A DNA stretch of 29,333 nucleotides, from contig JAFZQK010000082.1 of the NCBI GenBank assembly GCA_017620455.1, positions 1 through 29,333 of the forward strand, written 5' to 3'. The position numbers were made by a program, and so were the translations under genes. This document shows positions 22,608-29,333 of the stretch, piece by piece. The stretch comes from Clostridia bacterium. Its GTDB lineage: Bacteria > Bacillota_A > Clostridia > Christensenellales > Aristaeellaceae. How positions within the stretch are numbered: position 1 is the first letter of the stretch; the number at the start of each line of letters is the position of its first letter. The notes under the pieces are model-generated. The model saw only the letters and a list, made by a program, of their open reading frames with translations. It ran no database searches and was not told where the DNA came from.

Positions 22608-23753
22608 TTACGGCTTCAGCAGCGTCATCCACGCGCCGTAGGTGGCGGGCATGTGGGCGGAGAAAACCGCCACCACGCCGCCGCTGCCCAGCAGCAGCCG
22701 GATGGCGTCCACCGCGGGAGTCAGATCGTTCTGCGCGGGCTGGACGGAGGTGATCAGCTGCATGATTTCCGTGTTCTGGCCGTGGAGCATGAAGCTGATC
22801 AGGTTTTCCATCAGCTGCCAGCCGGTGATGCCCTCCTCCCCGGTAGCGGCGGCTCCGGGATGGAGCAGGGCATGCCGCAGGGTGTAGGCCTCCCGCACGG
22901 TGGCCATGGGCACGGTCATGCCCTCGGTCCATTGGCGGGCGTCTTCGGCGGAGAGGGGCAGGGTAATGTCCTCGCCCAGCTTGTCGATCCGGGCCTCGTA
23001 GGCCTTGAGCACAGTTTGCCATTCCGCGTCGGTGGCGCCGTCCACCGGCAGGATCATATCCCGTCCGTAGCGGGTGAAGCCCCACTGGGGGAAGGGCAGG
23101 TAGGTGACGATGTCGGCGGGGTTGATGACGTTGAAAATATTGGCGTAGAAGGGCACCTCGCCCCGGACGGTGCGGGGGCAGGCCAGGGCGTAGCCGTACA
23201 CGTTCTCGCTGCCGTAGCGGTCCGTCAAAAGCGCGGAGAGCAGATTGGCCACCGCCGCGCCCCGGCTGTGGCCCGTCACCAGGAACCGGGGGCTATTCAG
23301 GCTGTCCAGGTAATCCGCCTGGGTGTCCAGGATGTCTTTGGCCGCCAGATAGAAATTTTCCGCATAGGGCAGATCGTAATCCCCGGAGGGCGCAATGTCC
23401 ATGTTCAGGGCCCATTCCGCGCTCACGGTGCCCCGGATGGCGATGACCACCGCGCTGCCGCCGTCCTCCAGCGGCTTGTCAAACAGCACGTAGCCCGCCG
23501 TGTGGCGGGTGTCGGCGGGGTCCCGGTCCATGTTCCAGTCGCCCACCTTCGCGTAGCCCAGGCCCGTCATGTACAGCTCCTGCAGGAAAAGGGAATAGCA
23601 CATTTCGGAGATGCTCAGGCACTGCTGGGCCAGCACGGGGTCGTACCGGTCGCTGGGCACGTCGTAAAACTGCAGGGGTGCTTCCGCCCGGGCTGCGGGC
23701 AGGCAGCTCCAGAGCAAAAGCGCGGCGCAGGCCAGGGTCAGGATCCTTTTCAT
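22608..23753 (-). CDS. Secreted class 3 lipase-like alpha/beta hydrolase
   Basis: A 381-residue protein. The signal peptide is MKRILTLACAALLLWSCLPA with a likely ARA/EA cleavage near residue 23. The lipase class 3 core has the oxyanion block AIRGT, nucleophile Ser163 in VTGHSRGAAVAN (GxSxG) and a probable catalytic Asp214 in NVINPADIVTYLP. The catalytic His is not certain. A C-terminal helical region of about 140 residues follows. Substrate (lipid or other ester) is unknown. Its ATG overlaps the HAD gene stop by 4 bp, so it is the last protein gene of the five-gene minus operon. Confidence 0.87.
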   Translation of the reverse strand: MKRILTLACAALLLWSCLPAARAEAPLQFYDVPSDRYDPVLAQQCLSISEMCYSLFLQELYMTGLGYAKVGDWNMDRDPADTRHTAGYVLFDKPLEDGGSAVVIAIRGTVSAEWALNMDIAPSGDYDLPYAENFYLAAKDILDTQADYLDSLNSPRFLVTGHSRGAAVANLLSALLTDRYGSENVYGYALACPRTVRGEVPFYANIFNVINPADIVTYLPFPQWGFTRYGRDMILPVDGATDAEWQTVLKAYEARIDKLGEDITLPLSAEDARQWTEGMTVPMATVREAYTLRHALLHPGAAATGEEGITGWQLMENLISFMLHGQNTEIMQLITSVQPAQNDLTPAVDAIRLLLGSGGVVAVFSAHMPATYGAWMTLLKP

Positions 23754-24409
23754 GGCGATGACCTCCTTTTGTCGATTTGCGCCGCCGCGGCGGGCAGGGC
23801 GGAAAGACTGTCCACCGTCCGGTCCGGTTCATAGGCCGGGGACCGGGGGCGCTGCAGGGCGCCGAAGCCCCGGCGCACCCATACCGTGCGCATCCCCAGG
23901 GCTTTGGCGGGGAAAACGTCGTTATCCAGCCGGTCGCCGGCCATGAGCGCCTCTTCCGGGGCGCAGCCCGCCTTTTCCAGCGCCAGGCGGAAAAGGGCGG
24001 GGTCCGGCTTCATGACGCCCGCTTCCCAGGAGGAGACCACCATGGAAAAGAACGGGCGGATGCCCAGGGCGGAGAGCCGCCCCTCCAGGCCGGAGAGCTG
24101 ATTGGCGATGACGCCCAGGCTGTATTTTCCGCAAAGGGCGCTCAGGGCGTCCGGGGCGTCGGGATACAGCCTTTCCAGTTCGGCGCGGTAGGGAACGGCC
24201 CGGGAAAGACCGAGCTTTCCGATGGCCGTGCGGTACTGGGGCAGATACGCCCGGGATGCGTTTTCGATTTCCGCATAGATCATTTCCGCCGTGACGCCCT
24301 TTTCCTGCGCTTCCGGCGTGGCCGCCTGCTCCCGGCATCTTTCGCGCCAGACGGCGTCCTCGTTCACCAGGGTGTACCCCATGTCCAGAAAAATCCATTG
24401 AATCGCCAT
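23750..24409 (-). CDS. HAD-superfamily hydrolase with DxG motif I
   Basis: A 219-residue HAD-like protein. Motif I is FLDMGYTLV (Asp nucleophile, with Gly at the usual second-Asp place), motif II is near VIANQLSG, the motif III lysine is in GVMKPDPALF, and motif IV is AGDRLDNDVFPAKALGM. A helical cap lies between motifs I and II. Classic HAD phosphatases need DxD, so the Gly may mean a different reaction or reduced phosphatase activity. AAGGAGATCCG precedes the ATG, 12 bp after the Dus stop. Substrate unknown. Confidence 0.88.
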   Translation of the reverse strand: MAIQWIFLDMGYTLVNEDAVWRERCREQAATPEAQEKGVTAEMIYAEIENASRAYLPQYRTAIGKLGLSRAVPYRAELERLYPDAPDALSALCGKYSLGVIANQLSGLEGRLSALGIRPFFSMVVSSWEAGVMKPDPALFRLALEKAGCAPEEALMAGDRLDNDVFPAKALGMRTVWVRRGFGALQRPRSPAYEPDRTVDSLSALPAAAAQIDKRRSSP

Positions 24410-24421
24410 CGGATCTCCTTC

Positions 24422-25381
24422 TTATGCGGGCGGAACAAAACGGGGCGGGGACAGCGTCCGGCTTTCGCGGAACAGCGCCGCCGCGGCGTCGGTGTAGCTT
24501 TCCAGATCGGTGGTCTGCCGCAGAGTGCGCATCAGCTTCGGCGGATGATCCAGCGCGAAGCCCAGATAGCCCATCACGGCGTGCATCCGCCCCACGGCGG
24601 CGCTTGCGGGCCAGATGCGCAGGTATTCCCGCAGCAGCGCGTCGTGAAAGGCGATCAGCTCCTGCAGATTGATCCCTTCGCCGCCCAGGATCTCCCGGGC
24701 CAGGGCGGGGTTTGTCACCATCCCTCTCCCCAGCATCAGCCCCTCCGCCCCCGGATGATCCCCAAGGAAATCCCAGGCGTCCCGGGCGGTGAACAGATCG
24801 CCGTTCCAGATCACGGGGAAGGGGGCGGACCGCCGGGCCTGATCGAAGCACAAGGGGCGTGGGGAGAAGCGATACTGCTCCCGGCCCGTGCGGGGATGCA
24901 GGATCCATTCGGAAAAGGGATACCGGATCAGCAGGCGCATCAGCTTCGGCCATTCCCCTTCTTCGTCCATGCCGATCCTGCTTTTCACCGACAGGGGCAG
25001 GGGACAGGCGGCGAACACCGCGTCCAGGAAACGGGCCAGGGCGTCCGGGTCCCGCAGGGCGCCCGCGCCCTTGCCCTTGGCGGTGACGGTGCCGGAGGGA
25101 CAGCCCAGGTTCAGGTTGATTTCCGTATAGCCGATATCCCGCAGCATCCGGGCCGCGCCCAGGAAATGATCCGGGTCCTTCGCCAGAATCTGGGGCACGG
25201 CGGGCACGCCCGCGTTGGCCTCCGGCGACAGATCGTACATTTCCCGCTTCGTAAAGGAAAGGGAAGCGGAGGGGCTGATGAAGGGCATGAAATACTTGCC
25301 GATCCCCGGGAACATACGGCGGTGCACCCGGCGGTACGCCGCGTCGGTGAAGCCCTCCATGGGGGCGAAATACAGCTTCAT
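24422..25381 (-). CDS. tRNA-dihydrouridine synthase
   Basis: A 319-residue FMN enzyme that reduces uridines in tRNA to dihydrouridine. Seen: FMN-binding N-terminus YFAPMEGFTDAAYR, QILAKDPDHF, active-site Cys in INLNLGCPSGTV followed by KGKGAGALRDP, SVKSRIGMDEE, HPRTGREQY, VIWNGDLFTA and GLMLGRGMVTNPAL. It belongs to the Dus family; which uridine it targets (DusA/B/C type) cannot be told. It starts 1 bp after the reductase stop. Confidence 0.94.
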   Translation of the reverse strand: MKLYFAPMEGFTDAAYRRVHRRMFPGIGKYFMPFISPSASLSFTKREMYDLSPEANAGVPAVPQILAKDPDHFLGAARMLRDIGYTEINLNLGCPSGTVTAKGKGAGALRDPDALARFLDAVFAACPLPLSVKSRIGMDEEGEWPKLMRLLIRYPFSEWILHPRTGREQYRFSPRPLCFDQARRSAPFPVIWNGDLFTARDAWDFLGDHPGAEGLMLGRGMVTNPALAREILGGEGINLQELIAFHDALLREYLRIWPASAAVGRMHAVMGYLGFALDHPPKLMRTLRQTTDLESYTDAAAALFRESRTLSPPRFVPPA

Positions 25382-25382
25382 A

Positions 25383-26561
25383 TCAGTACTTCATGATCAG
25401 ATGGGCGGCTTTTTTGCCCATGCGGTACAGGGGGCCTTCCAGCTCCTTTTTCGCGCTTTTGAGCATGTCCCGGATGGGGATGTGCTGGGGGCAGTGCGTT
25501 TCGCATTTGCCGCAGCCCACGCACATGGAGGCCCCGGTGGCGTTTTTGCGCAGGGCCGTGCACATGAAGTATTCCTTGAGCCCGGCGAACCGGCCGTCGG
25601 AGTACAGGCGGTTCCAGGCTGCGAAGGTGCCGGGGATATCCACGTGATTCGGGCAGGGCATGCAGTAGCGGCAGCCGGTGCAGTCCACCTTCATCCGGGC
25701 GTTGATGTGCCCCGCCACGGCTTTGAGCAGATCCCGGTCGCTCTCGGCAAGGCACCCGGGGCAGGCGTCCTCCGCGGCCCGGACGTTTTCCCGCACCATA
25801 TCCAGGCTGTTCATGCCGGAGAGCACGCAGGTGACCTCCTCCTGATCCCACAGCCAGCGGAAGGCCCATTCCGCGGGGGAGCGCTTTTCCGGGTATTCCC
25901 GGAAGGCTTCCAAAGCGTCCTTGGGCAGATGATGCACCAGCCTTCCGCCCCGCAGCGGCTCCATGATGATCACGGGCAGGCCCTTTTGCGCGGCGTAGCG
26001 CAGGCCCGTCACCCCGGCTTGGCTGTTCTCATCCATGTAATTGTACTGGATCTGGCAGAAATCCCAGTCGTAGGCGTCCACCAGGCGGCAGAACATATCC
26101 GAATTGCCGTGGTAGGAAAAGCCGATCTGCCGGATCTGGCCGCTTTTCTTTTTCTCCGCCAGCCATTCCTGCATGCCCAGCGCGCAGACCCTTTCCCAGG
26201 AGCCCACGTCGGTGAGCATGTGCATCAGGTAATAATCCACGTGATCGGTGCGCAGCCGGCGCAGTTCCTCCCGGAAGATCTTCTCCATGGCGTCCGGCTT
26301 TTTGATGTAATAATGCGGCAGCTTGGTGGCGATATACACCCGGTCCCGGGCGGCGTTGCGCTCCAGGATTGTCCCCAGGGCGGCTTCGCTGCCGGGATAA
26401 ATGTACGCGGTGTCGAAATAATTCACGCCGCCCTCGATGGCGGCCATGATCTCCTTTTCCGCCTTATCCAGGTCGATCCGGCCGCCCCGGGCCGTAAAGC
26501 GCATGCAGCCGTAGCCCAGGATGGAAAGATTATTCCCGTATCTGTCGGCGCGGTATTGCAA
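25383..26561 (-). CDS. Aldo/keto reductase with C-terminal 2x[4Fe-4S] domain
   Basis: A 392-residue protein. The AKR barrel has LGYGCMRF, the catalytic Asp and Tyr in NYFDTAYIYPGSE, the Lys in IATKLP, the His in YYLMHML and QIQYNYMD. The C-terminus carries ferredoxin-type clusters CTGCRYCMPCPNHVDIP and CVGCGKCETHCPQHIPI, both complete. Such Fe-S aldo/keto reductases are common in anaerobic Firmicutes; the substrate is unknown. The start is TTG at 26561, with AAGGAGG 7-8 bp upstream overlapping the end of the AlkZ-related gene. Confidence 0.93.
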   Translation of the reverse strand: MQYRADRYGNNLSILGYGCMRFTARGGRIDLDKAEKEIMAAIEGGVNYFDTAYIYPGSEAALGTILERNAARDRVYIATKLPHYYIKKPDAMEKIFREELRRLRTDHVDYYLMHMLTDVGSWERVCALGMQEWLAEKKKSGQIRQIGFSYHGNSDMFCRLVDAYDWDFCQIQYNYMDENSQAGVTGLRYAAQKGLPVIIMEPLRGGRLVHHLPKDALEAFREYPEKRSPAEWAFRWLWDQEEVTCVLSGMNSLDMVRENVRAAEDACPGCLAESDRDLLKAVAGHINARMKVDCTGCRYCMPCPNHVDIPGTFAAWNRLYSDGRFAGLKEYFMCTALRKNATGASMCVGCGKCETHCPQHIPIRDMLKSAKKELEGPLYRMGKKAAHLIMKY

Positions 26562-26573
26562 GGCGATGCCTCC

Positions 26574-27296
26574 TTATTTCAGGATCTTTCGGATATCGGT
26601 TTCCTTGGCGTCCGGGAAGTACCGGCGCATCCGGGCGTAAACCAGGGCCCTCGATTCCGCCGGCGCCGTCCGGTAGTCCGCGGTGACGGCGCCGTACCCC
26701 CACACGCTTTCCGGCTTCGCGTATACAGCCACGTGCCAGCCGTAAGGCGCGCCCTTTCTGTTCAGCCGGCAGCGGAAATCCCGGATCACCAGATAGGTTT
26801 GCATCATCAGGTCGGTGATCACGCCTTCAAAGTTCTTTTCCCCGCCCGGGCCGAACCCGGCCTTCCGTTTCACGTCAAAGGAGTACATCTCCGCGTCGTT
26901 TTCAAACAGATCCATGATCTTCTTCTGGCGGAAGGGGGCGTTTTCGTCTTCCCAACGGGAATCGAAATCGTATCCGTCCCGCCGCCAGTTGGCGAAGACC
27001 GGCAGCCATTTCAGGGAAATGAAGCCCGCCTTGCGATCGAAAAACTTGCCGTAGGCGGCCTTCCCGCCGTCGGCAAGGATGCGCCGCCATTCCCAGGGGT
27101 CGCTGCGCTCGTCGCCCGTCCACCAGGCGGCGGGAGAGGTATGCTCCTCCACGGAAAACCCCGCCACGGAATTCCGGAACAGCGGCAGGAAGCCGATTTC
27201 ATCCACCAGGGAAAGCAGGGCTTCCGGGGAGCGCAGACAGCCATCGTCCCGGGAGTCCGGCCCGTGCAGGATCCATTTGCCGTTTTCGCTGTCCAC
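26574..27296 (-). CDS. Conserved AlkZ-related protein, function unknown
   Basis: A 240-residue protein with the sequence pattern PLFRNSVAGFSVEEHT, WWTGDERSDPWEWR, YGKFFDRKAGFISLKW, NWRRDGYDFDSRWED and GWHVAVYAKPESVWGYG. It resembles a widespread Clostridia family that databases label AlkZ-related, because of distant likeness to the AlkZ/AlkX DNA glycosylases. That link is from memory and weak. No signal peptide or membrane segment is seen. The start is GTG at 27296, with AGGAGG 8 bp upstream; this is the first gene of the operon, read from the promoter at 27327. Confidence 0.75.
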   Translation of the reverse strand: MDSENGKWILHGPDSRDDGCLRSPEALLSLVDEIGFLPLFRNSVAGFSVEEHTSPAAWWTGDERSDPWEWRRILADGGKAAYGKFFDRKAGFISLKWLPVFANWRRDGYDFDSRWEDENAPFRQKKIMDLFENDAEMYSFDVKRKAGFGPGGEKNFEGVITDLMMQTYLVIRDFRCRLNRKGAPYGWHVAVYAKPESVWGYGAVTADYRTAPAESRALVYARMRRYFPDAKETDIRKILK

Positions 27297-27326
27297 CGCG
27301 CGTTCCTCCTTTCGCCCCTTCGCTTC

Positions 27327-27355
27327 ATTATACTAAATTTCCGGATAATTGAAAA
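27327..27355 (-). promoter_or_regulatory. Promoter of the AlkZ-related-to-lipase operon
   Basis: On the minus strand a perfect TATAAT (27327-27332) is preceded at 17 bp by TTTTCA (27350-27355), a weak -35. It lies 31 bp upstream of the GTG start and divergent from the Nudix promoter. Confidence 0.65.
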
Positions 27356-27371
27356 GCAGAAAATGACGCCG

Positions 27372-27400
27372 TTGCCCCGGGAGCGGTTTTCTGTTACAAT
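27372..27400 (+). promoter_or_regulatory. Promoter of the Nudix-phosphatase operon
   Basis: TTGCCC (27372-27377) and TACAAT (27395-27400) are separated by 17 bp, 27 bp before the GTG start. Confidence 0.75.
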
Positions 27401-27426
27401 GGAGAGGAAAAAAGGAGGCGTTCGGG

Positions 27427-27981
27427 GTGCGCGTATTCAAGGGCGTAAGGCAGATCGCGGGCGGGTTTCTCAAAAAGTACGAGCTGACCTACGACGCGGA
27501 CGGCCGGGAAGTGAAATGGGAGGTGATCTCCCTCAACGACCTGCAATCGGAAAAGGACCTGGCCTCCGCCCTTACGGCGGTGGAGCTGATCGCCCGGTTT
27601 CCGGACGGGGATTATCTGCTCTGCCGGGAATTCCGCTTCGCGGTGAACGATTTTGTGTGGGAATTTCCCACCGGCATGATCGAAAAGGGCGAAAGCCCCG
27701 CGGACGCCGCCCGGCGGGAACTCAGGGAAGAAACGGGGCTGGAGCTGGTCCGGGTGGACCGGGCGCTGCCGAAGTGCTGCTACAGCGTGGGGCTGACGGA
27801 CCAGATCATCGTGCCCCTGATCGTCACCGTCCGGGGCGAAATGCGGGAATGCGACGATGCCTACGAGGAGATCCGGCCCTGCAAGCTGTCCCCGGCGCAG
27901 GTGCGGGCGCTGCTGCGGGATCCAGAGCTGAAAATGACGGAAACGTGCCTGATGTATCTGGCCGGGGCGCTGGAGGAATAA
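27427..27981 (+). CDS. Nudix hydrolase, ADP-ribose pyrophosphatase-like
   Basis: A 184-residue hydrolase of X-linked nucleoside diphosphates. The Nudix box GX5EX7REUXEEXGU is complete: GMIEKGESPADAARRELREE, then TGL (about 84-106). FRFAVNDFVWEFPTG before it is typical of ADP-sugar pyrophosphatases (NudF-like). The start is GTG at 27427, with GGAGG 8 bp upstream. It is co-transcribed with the phosphatase 2 bp downstream, whose ribosome site (GGAGGAATAAAA) lies in its last codons. Confidence 0.92.
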   Translation: MRVFKGVRQIAGGFLKKYELTYDADGREVKWEVISLNDLQSEKDLASALTAVELIARFPDGDYLLCREFRFAVNDFVWEFPTGMIEKGESPADAARRELREETGLELVRVDRALPKCCYSVGLTDQIIVPLIVTVRGEMRECDDAYEEIRPCKLSPAQVRALLRDPELKMTETCLMYLAGALEE

Positions 27982-27983
27982 AA

Positions 27984-28685
27984 ATGGGAAACAGCCTGCT
28001 TGTATCCGCCCGCAACTGCCGGGACCTGGGCGGACATCAGGGCGCGGACGGGCGGATCACGGCCTTTGACCGTTTCTGGCGCAGCGACGCGCCCCGGGGA
28101 AACGCCGGCGGGGACGCGGAAACGCTGCTGCGCCATGGCATGGATACCGTGATCGACCTGCGGACGGCGGAGGAAGCGGAAAAATCGCCAAATCCCCTGG
28201 CGGTGCAGACGGGCTTTCGCTATCGCCTGCTGTCCGTTGACGAGGGCAGCGCGCCGCCCGCCCGGGCCGAGGACGTGCCGGACAGCTATATGGCCATCGC
28301 GGCGGCAGCCGTGATGCCCGACGTGTACCGCTGCCTGGCGGAGGCTCCCCGGGGCGTCCTGTTCCACTGCACCGCGGGGAAGGACCGGTCCGGGGTGGTG
28401 AGCGCCGTCCTGCTGCTGCACGCCGGCGTGGGCGACGGGGAGATCATTGCGGATTACGTTCTCAGCCGGGAGAACAACCGGGAGCGGCTGGAGGCGTTTT
28501 TGAAAAAGCATCCCGAGGTGGACAAAAATGTGGTGCTGGCCCGGGAGGAGAGCATGACGGCGTTCCTGCGCCTGTTCCGGAAAAGGTACGGCGGCACGGA
28601 CGGCTATTTCCGGGCCCTGGGGCTGCCGGAGGAAACCGGCCGGGCCCTGCGGCGGAAGCTTTTTGGCAAAGAAAACGGATTCTGA
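27984..28685 (+). CDS. Tyrosine/serine protein phosphatase-like protein (CX5R)
   Basis: A 233-residue cysteine phosphatase. The N-terminus has NCRDLGG and FDRFWRSDAP, followed by VIDLRTAEEAE, and the P-loop HCTAGKDRSG with Cys129 and Arg135. This is the Y_phosphatase3 group (like LipA/IphP), which acts on phosphotyrosine, other phosphoproteins or phosphoinositides. There is no signal peptide. The stop codon lies inside the stem of the terminator at 28673. Confidence 0.9.
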   Translation: MGNSLLVSARNCRDLGGHQGADGRITAFDRFWRSDAPRGNAGGDAETLLRHGMDTVIDLRTAEEAEKSPNPLAVQTGFRYRLLSVDEGSAPPARAEDVPDSYMAIAAAAVMPDVYRCLAEAPRGVLFHCTAGKDRSGVVSAVLLLHAGVGDGEIIADYVLSRENNRERLEAFLKKHPEVDKNVVLAREESMTAFLRLFRKRYGGTDGYFRALGLPEETGRALRRKLFGKENGF

Positions 28686-28711
28686 GATGAACTCAGAATC
28701 CGTTTGTTTTT
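28673..28711. terminator. Bidirectional terminator between phosphatase and leuS
   Basis: AAACGGATTCTGAG (28673-28686), loop ATGAA, CTCAGAATCCGTTT (28692-28705): a perfect 14-bp stem, with GTTTTT after it on the plus strand and TTTTCTTT after it on the minus strand. It serves both convergent transcripts. Confidence 0.92.
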
Positions 28712-28722
28712 GGCGGGATTGA

Positions 28723-29333
28723 TTATTTGACCACCAGGTTCAGCAGCCGGCCGGGAACGTAAATGCACTTGACGATCTGCTTATCGCCCACCAGGGCCTT
28801 GACCGCCTCCAGCCGGGGCAGCTCCTCCTGGGCAGCCTCGCGGGTGAGGGTGACGGGCACCATGAGCTTGCCCTTCACCTTGCCGTTCAGCTGCACCGCG
28901 ATTTCCACCTCGTCCCGCACCAGGTATTTTTCATCGTACGCGGGCCATTTCTGGGTGTACACCGGCGCGCCGAAGCCCATTTGCTGCCAGATTTCTTCGC
29001 AGATGTGGGGCGCGACGGGAGAGAGCAGCAGCAGCAGGGCCTTGTATTCGCCCACGGTGACGCTGCCCTTCTGATAGATTTCGTTCACCAGGGTCATCAT
29101 CTGGGCGATGGCGGTGTTGAACTTCATCTTTTCAAAGTCTTCCGTCACCTTCCTGATGGTCTGGTGCATGGACACCTTCATGTCCTCGCTGAAAGCGTCG
29201 GGGCAGGGGTTGGGAGAAATCATATCCTGCAAACGCCATACCCGGTCCAGGAACTTGCGGCAGCCCTGTGCGCCGTTGGTGCTCCAGGGAATGGCCTGAT
29301 CGAAAGCGCCCATGAACATTTCATACATGCGGA
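28723..29333 (-). CDS. leuS: Leucine--tRNA ligase, C-terminal part
   Basis: The last 203 codons of leuS; the N-terminal catalytic part lies beyond the right edge. The anticodon-binding region starts RMYEMFMGAFDQAIPW, which in LeuS follows the KMSKS region, and continues with MKFNTAIAQMMTLVNEIY, LLLLLSPVAPHICEEIWQQMG, and the C-terminal domain WPAYDEKYLVRDEVEIAVQLNGKVKGK, ending IVKCIYVPGRLLNLVVK (a typical LeuS end). The enzyme charges tRNA-Leu. The 3' end is shared with a bidirectional terminator. Confidence 0.95.
   Translation of the reverse strand, partial: RMYEMFMGAFDQAIPWSTNGAQGCRKFLDRVWRLQDMISPNPCPDAFSEDMKVSMHQTIRKVTEDFEKMKFNTAIAQMMTLVNEIYQKGSVTVGEYKALLLLLSPVAPHICEEIWQQMGFGAPVYTQKWPAYDEKYLVRDEVEIAVQLNGKVKGKLMVPVTLTREAAQEELPRLEAVKALVGDKQIVKCIYVPGRLLNLVVK

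Noticed and set aside
23700..23753. Lipoprotein signal (LLWSC) in the lipase leader
   Set aside because: Trp before Ser-Cys is unusual for a lipobox, and a good signal peptidase I site (ARA/EA) lies a few residues on. I treat it as a secreted protein, not a lipoprotein.
25215..27983. Very long open plus-strand frame (over 900 codons) opposite the Dus, aldo/keto reductase and AlkZ-related genes
   Set aside because: It is antisense to three well-supported genes, has the low-complexity His/Gly/Pro-rich look of antisense translation in GC-rich DNA, and has no ribosome site. Only its last part, from 27984, is a real gene (the phosphatase).

Overview
The window is GC-rich, compact bacterial DNA. 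Genes overlap by 4-14 bp or sit a few bases apart, GGAGG-type ribosome binding sites are strong, ATG, GTG and TTG starts are all used, and promoters are sigma-A type with spacers of mostly 17 bp. WhiA, MutS2, ZapA, TypA, RsuA, a PepV-like dipeptidase and a Crh/HPr-type domain point to a high-GC member of the Firmicutes, most likely a gut-type Clostridia relative. The species cannot be named from the sequence. Most of the window is chromosomal housekeeping. I see no insertion sequence, phage gene, tRNA, rRNA or CRISPR array.

Left part, minus strand (1-9881): a divergent promoter at 9853-9881 drives cyclophilin, zapA and a U32-family protein. mutS2, an OmpR-type response regulator, its sensor kinase and ispE follow, ending in a terminator at 1044-1081. 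Beyond this lies a secreted Cys-rich repeat protein that runs off the left edge and has its own promoter.

Centre, plus strand (9920-22266): an excellent promoter starts a tightly packed operon: unknown membrane protein, rsuA-type pseudouridine synthase, RsmC/YbxB-type methyltransferase, PatB/MalY aminotransferase, PepV-like dipeptidase, a stand-alone DUF1667 protein, 3-methyladenine DNA glycosylase and manA. A terminator whose loop holds the next promoter's -35 box separates it from murB, whiA, an HPr-like/AadA-like nucleotidyltransferase fusion and a secreted YbjN-like protein. typA then has its own promoter.

Right part: between typA and a convergent lipase gene (22267-22607) is a gene-free stretch with six consecutive, mostly perfect hairpins. 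On the minus strand the last of them is followed by a T-run, so this is probably a structured RNA. A minus-strand operon then reads AlkZ-related protein, Fe-S aldo/keto reductase, tRNA-dihydrouridine synthase, HAD hydrolase, lipase. Divergent from it, a Nudix hydrolase and a CX5R phosphatase end in a hairpin shared with the 3' end of leuS, which runs off the right edge.

The two most unusual items are the HPr-nucleotidyltransferase fusion (18568-19596), which keeps the regulatory Ser46 site but has lost the His15 site and occupies the place where crh/ptsH normally follows whiA, and the six-hairpin element at 22340-22590.
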